Source: Microbacterium sp. (lineage in GTDB: Bacteria > Actinomycetota > Actinomycetes > Actinomycetales > Microbacteriaceae). From it: DNA of 5,989 nt. Location of the stretch: assembly GCA_003248845.1 (NCBI GenBank), contig QFPD01000142.1, positions 1 through 5,989 on the forward strand. The letters run 5' to 3'. Under the pieces are notes generated by a model. That model made no database searches, had not been told where the DNA came from, and was given only the letters and a program-made list of their open reading frames with translations. Below, piece after piece: positions 1 through 5,989 of this stretch (its first letter is position 1; the number at the start of each line of letters is the position of its first letter). A program made the translations under genes and the position numbers.

Positions 1-852
1 GTCGAGCACCGTCATCGCGGTGTGCAGGACGATCGCCGCCGCAACGATCTGGAACGTGCGATCGGCGGTGATGCCCGGCAGTTCCTGGCGGGCGGATGCC
101 GGCAGGCGCGCGAGCCGCGGTATCCACGAGCCGAGCGCGTGGCGCGGCAGCAGCATCCGCTCCGTGCCCGACCACCCCGGCACGGGGTAGCCGGCGAGCT
201 TCGCGAGCGAGCGGATCGCCTTCGACGAGCCGACGACGTGGTTCGGCTTGGGCTGGCCGGTTATGAGCTGCGCGACCGGCTCGAGCGTCGTGCGCGCGTG
301 CGCGCGCAGCTGCTCCGCGGCATCCTCGCCCGGCGGGTCCTGCGGCAGGAATTCGACCGTCGCGCGCCCCGCGCCGAGCGGCACGGATGCCGCGACGTCG
401 GGCAGTTCGTCGCTGCCGGCCGCGACCTCGAGCGAGCCGCCGCCGATGTCGAAGAGGAGGATCTGCCCCGCCGACCAGCCGAACCAACGGCGGACGGCGA
501 GGAACGTGAACCGCGCCTCGCTCTCGCCGCCGAGCACCTGCAGGTCCTGGCCGAGCGCCGCCTCGATGCGGGCGATCACGTCGGCGCCGTTCGTCGCCTC
601 GCGGACGGCGCTCGTCGCCGTGGCCAGCAGCTCGACGACGTTCTCGGCCTCCGCCGTCGCGCGGGCCTGCGTGACGGCATCCACGAGAGCCACGATGCCC
701 TGCTCGCTGATCGATCCGTCGGGCTCGAGGTAGCGCATGAGGCGGAGCACCGTGCGCTGGCTCGTCGTGCCGAGCGGGCGGCCGCCGGGGTGCACGTCGG
801 CGACGAGCAGATGGACGGTGTTGGATCCGATGTCGAGGACTCCCAGGCGCAC
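1..852 (-). CDS. ppx: Ppx/GppA family phosphatase (exopolyphosphatase / pppGpp phosphohydrolase), C-terminus cut off by window edge
   Basis: This gene encodes an ASKHA-fold cytosolic phosphatase that shortens polyphosphate and/or hydrolyses pppGpp. 284 codons are visible. The family signature is clear in order: phosphate-1 loop DIGSNT (residues 7-12), ATSAVREATN (79-88), the Glu-rich catalytic segment GGESEARFTF (108-117, E110/E112 being the likely acidic residues), phosphate-2 loop DIGGGSLEV (135-143), VVGSSKAIRSLAKLAG (207-222), and LPGITADRTFQIVAA (258-272) near the end of the family core. Actinobacterial members are usually about 310-345 residues, so I infer that some 25-60 C-terminal residues lie outside the window. 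The GTG start at 852 gives the typical opening RLGVLDIGSNT and sits 6 nt after a TACTCT hexamer, which suggests a leaderless mRNA. It is divergent from coaA. Family membership is secure; the choice between polyphosphate and pppGpp as main substrate is not decidable here. Confidence 0.93.
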   Translation of the reverse strand, partial: MRLGVLDIGSNTVHLLVADVHPGGRPLGTTSQRTVLRLMRYLEPDGSISEQGIVALVDAVTQARATAEAENVVELLATATSAVREATNGADVIARIEAALGQDLQVLGGESEARFTFLAVRRWFGWSAGQILLFDIGGGSLEVAAGSDELPDVAASVPLGAGRATVEFLPQDPPGEDAAEQLRAHARTTLEPVAQLITGQPKPNHVVGSSKAIRSLAKLAGYPVPGWSGTERMLLPRHALGSWIPRLARLPASARQELPGITADRTFQIVAAAIVLHTAMTVLD

Positions 853-858
853 GTGTCG

Positions 859-864
859 AGAGTA
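859..864 (-). promoter_or_regulatory. Probable -10 box of leaderless ppx transcript (TACTCT)
   Basis: Read on the minus strand, TACTCT is followed by six bases and then the GTG start of ppx. TANNNT is the usual actinobacterial -10 pattern, and this spacing would place transcription initiation at or next to the start codon. No convincing -35 is visible; that region would lie inside the coaA coding sequence. No Shine-Dalgarno sequence precedes the GTG. Confidence 0.55.
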
Positions 865-871
865 GCGCCAG

Positions 872-877
872 TAGAGT
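872..877 (+). promoter_or_regulatory. Probable -10 box of leaderless coaA transcript (TAGAGT)
   Basis: TAGAGT fits the actinobacterial TANNNT -10 pattern and ends exactly 7 nt before the ATG at 885, so the predicted transcript starts at the A of the ATG. This favours ATG 885 over the in-frame GTG at 876, which overlaps the hexamer itself. The -35 region would fall within the first codons of ppx and has no recognisable consensus. Confidence 0.6.
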
Positions 878-884
878 GGGCGCG

Positions 885-1883
885 ATGTCCACCGATGAGC
901 AGCTCGAACGAGCAGGCGGCGCCGAGGGCGCGGCGGAAGCCGAGGCGCCGGCGGCGGCGCTCGACCCGCTGCTGTACCGCGAAATCGACCGCGCCGAGTG
1001 GGCGGCGCTCGCCCCCGGCATCCCCTCGCCCCTCACCGAAACCGAGGTCGTGCAGCTGCGCGGCATCGGCGATCGTCTCGACCTCACCGAGGTGCGCGAG
1101 GTGTACCTGCCGCTCAGCCGACTGCTCTCGACGTACGCCGAGAACACGAAGCGCCTCGGTGCCGAGACCTCGGCGTTCCTCGGTGAGCAGGACACGACGA
1201 CCCCCTTCGTCGTCGCCGTCGCCGGGTCGGTCGCGGTCGGCAAGTCGACGATCGCGCGCCTCCTGCGCGAGCTCATGAGCCGCTGGCCGGGCACGCCCCG
1301 GGTCGAACTCGTCACGACGGACGGGTTCCTCTACTCCAACGCCGAGCTCGAACGGCGCGGGCTCATGGACCGCAAGGGCTTTCCGGAGTCGTACGACCGG
1401 CGCGCGCTCGTCCGGTTCCTCACCGATGTGAAGTCGGGCGCGGCGGAGGCTCGCGCCCCGTTCTACTCGCACGTGCGATACGACATCGTGCCCGACGCGC
1501 ACGTGACCGTCCGCCGCCCCGACGTCGTCATCGTCGAGGGCCTGAACGTCCTCTCACCGCCGCCAAGCCCGCACGAGGTCGCCGTCAGCGACCTCTTCGA
1601 TTTCTCGATCTACGTGGATGCCGAGCCGGGCGACATCGCGCAGTGGTACGTCGACCGCTTCCTCGCACTGCGCCAGGGCGCGTTCAGCAACCCGAGCTCG
1701 TTCTTCAACGTGTTCGCGGAGCTGTCGGATGCCGAAGCGGTCGAGCGCGCGCTCGGCTTCTGGGACGCCATCAACCTGCCGAACCTGCGCGAGAACGTCG
1801 AGCCGACCAAGCATCGCGCAACGCTCGTGCTGAAGAAGGCCGCCGACCACGCCGTCGAGACGGTGCTGCTCCGCAAGCTGTGA
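885..1883 (+). CDS. coaA: Type I pantothenate kinase
   Basis: The enzyme phosphorylates pantothenate with ATP, the first and usually rate-controlling step of coenzyme A synthesis, in the cytosol. The 332-residue product matches the CoaA (PanK-I) family along its length. It has the Walker A loop GSVAVGKST at 114-122 (K120, S121), TTDGFLY at 144-150 with D146 (equivalent of E. coli D127), KGFPESYDRRALVRF at 164-178, YSHVRYD at 194-200 with H196 (E. coli H177), VEGLNVL at 217-223, and a C-terminus ending LLRKL. R125 aligns with E. coli R106, implicated in CoA feedback inhibition. Residues 1-26 form an Ala/Glu-rich, low-complexity extension not needed for the fold. I chose ATG 885 over GTG 876 because of the -10 hexamer spacing. 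The stop codon overlaps the first unit of a palindromic repeat array. Functionally it pairs with acpS downstream, which consumes CoA. Confidence 0.96.
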   Translation: MSTDEQLERAGGAEGAAEAEAPAAALDPLLYREIDRAEWAALAPGIPSPLTETEVVQLRGIGDRLDLTEVREVYLPLSRLLSTYAENTKRLGAETSAFLGEQDTTTPFVVAVAGSVAVGKSTIARLLRELMSRWPGTPRVELVTTDGFLYSNAELERRGLMDRKGFPESYDRRALVRFLTDVKSGAAEARAPFYSHVRYDIVPDAHVTVRRPDVVIVEGLNVLSPPPSPHEVAVSDLFDFSIYVDAEPGDIAQWYVDRFLALRQGAFSNPSSFFNVFAELSDAEAVERALGFWDAINLPNLRENVEPTKHRATLVLKKAADHAVETVLLRKL

Positions 1884-1961
1884 GGGTGCCCTCGTTTGCG
1901 CCGAGGGTGCACTCGTAGCGGGGAACGAGTGCACCCTCGCGGGGAACGAGTGCACCCTCGG
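1882..1961. repeat. Four-unit 21-bp palindromic repeat array between coaA and glmS
   Basis: Four copies of a 21-bp unit lie end to end, two in one orientation (1882-1902, 1903-1923) and two inverted (1920-1940, 1941-1961, overlapping the second unit by a few bases). The core of the unit is GAGGGTGCACTCGTT. The two inverted copies match at 20 of 21 positions. The first copy has C instead of A in the GTGCAC centre and a diverged tail; the second copy also has a diverged tail. The array begins within the coaA TGA stop codon. The units can pair as nested hairpins, first with fourth and second with third. I do not recognise a named family. A dispersed intergenic repeat acting in transcript termination or 3'-end stability is the likeliest role, by inference. 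Confidence 0.85.
1902..1939 (+). terminator. Candidate stem-loop terminator after coaA (no U-tract)
   Basis: The arms 1902-1916 and 1925-1939 are perfect reverse complements over 15 bp, with the 8-nt loop AGCGGGGA. A second stem outside it (1882-1896 with 1945-1959, one mismatch) can extend the structure. The position directly after the coaA stop and ahead of a separate glmS promoter fits a terminator. There is no T-run after the stem, which is common for actinobacterial terminators but weakens the call. Since the unit is symmetric, it could act on either strand. Confidence 0.45.
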
Positions 1962-1963
1962 GG

Positions 1964-1984
1964 TTTGTGAGGGCGCTGCACAAA
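1964..1984. promoter_or_regulatory. Operator-like inverted repeat TTTGTG-N9-CACAAA upstream of glmS
   Basis: Perfect 6-bp arms TTTGTG (1964-1969) and CACAAA (1979-1984) flank nine bases. The site is relatively AT-rich in a GC-rich context and covers about -44 to -24 relative to the predicted glmS start, so a bound protein would touch the -35 region. It resembles a CRP/GlxR site (TGTG-N8-CACA) but the half-sites are one base too far apart, so no regulator is assigned. It is the only non-repeat element in this gap besides the -10 box. Confidence 0.35.
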
Positions 1985-1994
1985 AGGGCGCGGC

Positions 1995-2000
1995 TACCCT
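1995..2000 (+). promoter_or_regulatory. Probable -10 box of leaderless glmS transcript (TACCCT)
   Basis: TACCCT fits TANNNT and is followed by exactly seven bases (GGGACCC) and the ATG of glmS, the same geometry as at coaA and acpS. No good Shine-Dalgarno sequence is present. No clear -35 box is seen at 16-19 bp spacing. The result would be a leaderless glmS mRNA, so there is no 5' UTR in which a glmS ribozyme could sit. Confidence 0.6.
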
Positions 2001-2007
2001 GGGACCC

Positions 2008-3858
<1,851 letters not shown>

Positions 3859-3866
3859 GGCGCCGG

Positions 3867-3872
3867 TAGGCT
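3867..3872 (+). promoter_or_regulatory. Probable -10 box of leaderless acpS-alr transcript (TAGGCT)
   Basis: In the 21-bp glmS-acpS gap, TAGGCT is followed by seven bases (GGATGCC) and the GTG of acpS. This is the same spacing as at coaA and glmS. It would give acpS and alr a transcript of their own in addition to any read-through from glmS. The -35 region would lie in the last codons of glmS and shows no consensus. No Shine-Dalgarno sequence precedes the GTG. Confidence 0.5.
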
Positions 3873-3879
3873 GGATGCC

Positions 3880-4281
3880 GTGATCGTCGGCATCGGCGTC
3901 GACATCGTCGACATCCCCCGCTTCGAGCGCTCGCTCGTGCGCACGCCGCGCCTGCTGGACCGCCTCTTCACCGCCGCCGAGCGCGGACTGAAACCGCACT
4001 CGCTCGCCGCTCGTTACGCCGCGAAGGAGGCGCTCATCAAAGCCCTCGGCGGCTCGGACGGCGTGCACTGGACCGACATCGAGGTCGCCTCGGAGCCGGC
4101 GGGGAGGCCCGTGTTCAGCCTGTCCGGCGAGACCGATGCCACCGTGGCATCCCGCGGGATCACGGCGCTCCACCTCTCGCTCAGCCACGACGCGGGGCTC
4201 GCGACCGCGTACGTCGTCGCGGAATCGCTCACAGAGCCACGCGCCGACGCCTCACCTGCCGATGAGGGGGCCCGCGCATGA
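3880..4281 (+). CDS. acpS: Holo-[acyl-carrier-protein] synthase
   Basis: AcpS transfers the 4'-phosphopantetheine arm of CoA onto the serine of acyl carrier protein, activating it for fatty-acid synthesis. The 133-residue product has the AcpS-type PPTase motifs: MIVGIGVDIVDI with Mg-binding D8, RYAAKEALIKALG (45-57) with the second metal ligand E50 and K49/K54, and HLSLSHDAGLATAYV (98-112). The loop between the FTAAER segment and the RYAAKEA helix is short, as I recall for related actinobacteria. The last 15 or so residues (from about 117) are a polar tail beyond the conserved domain. GTG 3880 is chosen because it gives the canonical N-terminus and lies 7 nt after a TAGGCT hexamer. The stop overlaps the alr start by 4 bp (ATGA). 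AcpS-type enzymes act as trimers. Confidence 0.96.
   Translation: MIVGIGVDIVDIPRFERSLVRTPRLLDRLFTAAERGLKPHSLAARYAAKEALIKALGGSDGVHWTDIEVASEPAGRPVFSLSGETDATVASRGITALHLSLSHDAGLATAYVVAESLTEPRADASPADEGARA
4264..4270 (+). promoter_or_regulatory. Shine-Dalgarno-like sequence of alr (GAGGGGG)
   Basis: A purine tract lies inside the acpS 3' end and is separated by seven bases from the alr ATG at 4278. It supports ATG 4278 over the in-frame ATG at 4302. Alone among the genes here, alr has a plausible SD, as expected for an internal cistron translated from a leadered mRNA. Confidence 0.55.
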
Positions 4282-5402
4282 CCCGTCTGCCCGCAGGCAC
4301 GATGCGCGAGGCACTCATCGACACCGACGCGATCGCCGACAACGTCCGCCACGTGCGCCGCCTCACGTCCTCCGACGTGATCGCCGTCGTCAAGGCCGAC
4401 GGATACGGCCACGGCGCGGTGCGCTCCGCCGTCGCGGCGCTCGCAGGAGGCGCGAACCGCCTCGGGGTCGCTGACATCGGCGAAGCGCTGGCGCTGCGCC
4501 GCGCCGGCATCGACGCACCGATCCTCGCGTGGCTGCACGCCCCCGGGGCATCCTTCACCGATGCTGTCGCGCACGGGATCGAGCTCGGCATCTCGAGTCT
4601 CGACCAACTCGCGGCGGCGGCAGCGGCGGCCTCGGCCGCCCGTCCCGCGCTCGTGCAGCTCAAGGTCGAGACGGGCCTCGGCCGCAACGGCCTCGCGCCC
4701 GGCGATCTGTCGGCCGCGTTCGCCGAGGCCGCGCGGCTCGAACGCATCGGCAAGCTGCGCGTCGTCGGCATCTTCAGCCACCTCTCCAACACCAGCGACG
4801 CCGACGACCGCGCCGCCCTCGCGCGCTTCCACGAGGCGCTCGCGCTCGCCGCGCGCCTCGGTCTCACCCCCGCGCTCACGCACATCGCCGCCTCCCACGC
4901 CGCGCTCGCGCTGCCCGACGCGCGGCTCGGCTGCGTGCGCCTCGGCATCGCGATGTACGGGCTGTCGCCGTTCGCGGATCGCACCTCCGCCGACCTCGGG
5001 CTCCGTCCCGCCATGACTCTTCGCGCGGCCGTCGCCGCCGTGCGGCGCGTGCCCGCCGGTCAGGGCGTGTCGTACGGGTACACGCATCGGACCGACGGCG
5101 AGACGACGCTCGCTCTCGTGCCGCTCGGCTACGCCGACGGGGTGCCGCGGGCGGCCTCCGGCGCCGCCGCCGTCCGCATCGGGGGTGCGTCCTTTCCCGT
5201 CGCCGGGCGCATCGCGATGGACCAGTTCGTCGTCGATGTGGGCGATCTCCCGGTTTCCGTGGGCGACGAAGCCGTCCTGTTCGGCGACCCGACCCTCGGG
5301 ATGCCGCCCGTCGAAGCCTGGGCGGATGCCGCGGGCACCATCAACTACGAGATCGTCACCCGCATCGGCCCCCGCGTGCCTCGCCGCGAGGCGGCCCCGT
5401 GA
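4278..5402 (+). CDS. alr: Alanine racemase (PLP-dependent)
   Basis: Alr interconverts L- and D-alanine, supplying D-Ala for peptidoglycan stems. The 374-residue product is of normal length for the family. The N-terminal TIM-barrel carries the PLP lysine K39 in AVVKADGYGHGA (36-47). QLKVETGLGRNG (127-138), FSHLSNTSDAD (166-176) and RLGIAMYGLSP (221-231, with R221 expected to contact the pyridine nitrogen) follow. In the C-terminal beta domain, the catalytic tyrosine is Y266 in GVSYGY, with PLGYADGVPR (282-291), MDQFVVDVGD (314-323) and TINYEIVTRIGPRVPR (354-369). Both catalytic residues are intact. The start overlaps the acpS stop as ATGA, which suggests translational coupling. In some actinobacteria an NAD(P)HX-repair gene (nnrD) sits between acpS and alr; it is absent here. 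Confidence 0.97.
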   Translation: MTRLPAGTMREALIDTDAIADNVRHVRRLTSSDVIAVVKADGYGHGAVRSAVAALAGGANRLGVADIGEALALRRAGIDAPILAWLHAPGASFTDAVAHGIELGISSLDQLAAAAAAASAARPALVQLKVETGLGRNGLAPGDLSAAFAEAARLERIGKLRVVGIFSHLSNTSDADDRAALARFHEALALAARLGLTPALTHIAASHAALALPDARLGCVRLGIAMYGLSPFADRTSADLGLRPAMTLRAAVAAVRRVPAGQGVSYGYTHRTDGETTLALVPLGYADGVPRAASGAAAVRIGGASFPVAGRIAMDQFVVDVGDLPVSVGDEAVLFGDPTLGMPPVEAWADAAGTINYEIVTRIGPRVPRREAAP

Positions 5403-5542
5403 GCAGCTCCACCGCCGGCGGCGCGGGCGAGTGCCCCGTGAGCGGCGTACCGTATTCAGTCTCCGCGCCCGCGGCACGAGCGGCCGTCCGCGGAAACACG
5501 CGGAATGGCCGCCGAGCGCCGCGCGTTGGGACTGAATTGTGA
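5399..5542 (+). CDS. Possible 47-residue ORF bridging alr and tsaE (doubtful)
   Basis: A GTG overlaps the alr stop as GTGA, and its frame stays open for 47 codons to a TGA that overlaps the tsaE GTG in the same GTGA fashion. This ORF therefore exactly fills the gap with coupled-type overlaps at both ends. The product is small, Ser/Ala/Gly-rich and basic in its second half (RGNTRNGRRAPRVG at 31-44); I recognise no homologue. Against coding: the first 16 codons all end in G/C, but 11 of the last 31 sense codons end in A/T, unlike the neighbouring genes, and that part coincides with the inverted-repeat structure. It may simply be untranslated spacer, or a leader ORF. No Shine-Dalgarno sequence is obvious. 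Confidence 0.2.
   Translation: MSSSTAGGAGECPVSGVPYSVSAPAARAAVRGNTRNGRRAPRVGTEL
5454..5537. repeat. Nested inverted repeat / stable RNA fold in the alr-tsaE gap
   Basis: Outer arms ATTCAGTC (5454-5461) and GACTGAAT (5530-5537) are perfect reverse complements. Inside them, CGCGGC (5470-5475) pairs with GCCGCG (5518-5523). A compact inner hairpin has GCGGCC (5480-5485) with GGCCGC (5507-5512) and TCCGCG (5487-5492) with CGCGGA (5499-5504), closing on the loop GAAACA. The 3' outer arm ends one base before the tsaE GTG, so folding could mask that start. The 84-bp element is less G/C-biased than its surroundings. It could be an attenuator or translational-control fold, an intercistronic processing site, or a small palindromic mobile element. 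I see no clear target-site duplication and no T-run. Confidence 0.6.
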
Positions 5543-5989
5543 ACGCGACACAGCCCGCACTCCCGACGCCGGGCCTCGACGCCTTCGTCGGGGAGCACGA
5601 GATCGCCGATCCCGCGGCGATGGAGGAACTCGGACGGCGCTTCGGCGCGGCCCTGCGCCCGGGCGACCTCGTCGTGCTGACCGGGCCCCTCGGGGCCGGA
5701 AAGACGACGCTCACGCGCGGCATCGCGGCATCCCTCGATGTCCGCGGGCGTGTGCAGAGCCCGACGTTCGTCATTGCGCGCACCCACCCCGCGCTCGGCG
5801 ACGGGCCCGCGCTCGTGCACGTCGACGCCTACCGGCTCGGCACCGACGGTGAGCTGGACGATCTCGACATCGACTTCGCGCGCTCCGTCGTCGTCGCGGA
5901 GTGGGCGGCGCCGTTCGCCGCCGCCGTCGCAGACACGTGGTGGGAGGTCGAGATCGACCGCGGCTGGTCGGGCACGGGCCTCGACACCG
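5539..5989 (+). CDS. tsaE: tRNA threonylcarbamoyladenosine biosynthesis ATPase TsaE, cut off by right edge
   Basis: TsaE is the ATPase that works with TsaB and TsaD to form t6A37 in ANN-decoding tRNAs. 150 codons are visible. Motifs in order: Walker A GPLGAGKTT (49-57, K55/T56), SPTFVIAR (74-81), HVDAYRL (94-100) and the EW pair (E121-W122) in VVVAEWAAPF. Residues 28-47 give the usual MEELGRRF...RPGDLVVLTG lead-in. Actinobacterial TsaE is commonly about 150-200 residues, so only a short C-terminal part should be missing. GTG 5539 is the furthest possible start, because an in-frame TGA lies at 5533-5535; an ATG at residue 28 is too far in. There is neither a good Shine-Dalgarno sequence nor a TANNNT box at leaderless spacing, unlike the other genes here. 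An inverted repeat abuts the start. tsaB and rimI would be expected next, by analogy with other actinobacteria. Confidence 0.93.
   Translation, partial: MNATQPALPTPGLDAFVGEHEIADPAAMEELGRRFGAALRPGDLVVLTGPLGAGKTTLTRGIAASLDVRGRVQSPTFVIARTHPALGDGPALVHVDAYRLGTDGELDDLDIDFARSVVVAEWAAPFAAAVADTWWEVEIDRGWSGTGLDT

Noticed and set aside
876..878. GTG as alternative start of coaA, three codons upstream of ATG 885
   Set aside because: It overlaps the -10 hexamer TAGAGT, and the ATG at 885 lies at ideal leaderless spacing.
22..1278. 418-codon open frame on the + strand opposite ppx and overlapping coaA in another frame
   Set aside because: Composition is Arg/Ala-rich nonsense with no motif. ppx on the other strand and coaA explain the region.
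1882..1961. CRISPR array
   Set aside because: Repeat units are 21 bp, contiguous with no spacers, and occur in both orientations.
1884..2007. Possible glmS ribozyme/riboswitch upstream of glmS
   Set aside because: The gap is occupied by the palindromic repeats and the promoter, the predicted transcript starts at the ATG, and the glmS ribozyme is known mainly from Firmicutes. Its fold is not visible here.
5427..5437. Fragment resembling a fifth copy of the coaA-glmS repeat (CGAGTGC-CCC)
   Set aside because: Only about ten bases are similar, within GC-rich sequence; likely coincidence.
5448..5453. TACCGT as a -10 box for a tsaE transcript starting near 5460
   Set aside because: It fits TANNNT but has no -35, no start codon at leaderless spacing, and overlaps the inverted-repeat border. 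Support is too weak for a feature.
4014..5783. 589-codon open frame on the minus strand opposite acpS, alr and tsaE
   Set aside because: Shadow frame of three well-supported + strand genes. It runs through the intergenic inverted repeat and shows no protein motif.

Overview
This window is ordinary, gene-dense chromosome from a high-GC actinobacterium. GC is roughly 70% by eye, and almost every codon in the real genes ends in G or C. Gene order, protein resemblance and leaderless-type start sites suggest the Microbacteriaceae (Microbacterium and relatives). That placement is an inference, because no rRNA or other taxonomic marker is present.

Layout: A Ppx/GppA-family phosphatase gene runs leftward off the left edge (852-1). 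It is divergent from coaA (885-1883), with only 32 bp between the two start codons. A 124-bp gap follows. It carries a four-unit palindromic repeat array that begins inside the coaA stop codon, then an operator-like inverted repeat, then the glmS promoter. glmS (2008-3858), acpS (3880-4281) and alr (4278-5402) follow on the + strand with small gaps or overlaps. A 136-bp gap with strong inverted-repeat structure then leads into tsaE (5539 onward), which runs off the right edge.

Functional logic: The operon-like block concerns the cell envelope and core cofactors. CoaA commits pantothenate to coenzyme A. AcpS uses CoA to load phosphopantetheine onto acyl carrier protein. GlmS makes glucosamine-6-phosphate for UDP-GlcNAc. 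Alr makes D-alanine for peptidoglycan. TsaE belongs to the tRNA t6A pathway and in actinobacteria is usually followed by tsaB, rimI and tsaD. The Ppx/GppA gene belongs to polyphosphate/(p)ppGpp metabolism and is transcribed separately.

Regulation visible in the sequence: Four genes (ppx, coaA, glmS, acpS) have a TANNNT -10-like hexamer ending 6-7 nt before the start codon and no clear Shine-Dalgarno sequence. This is the signature of leaderless transcripts, which are common in actinobacteria. alr instead has a purine-rich SD and a 4-bp ATGA overlap, so it is probably translationally coupled to acpS.

I see no exotic defence, mobile or biosynthetic system. The parts worth a second look are non-coding: the 21-bp repeat array after coaA, the TTTGTG-N9-CACAAA site before glmS, the structured gap before tsaE, the back-to-back promoters of ppx and coaA, and a strong excess of the heptamer GGATGCC/GGCATCC on both strands.
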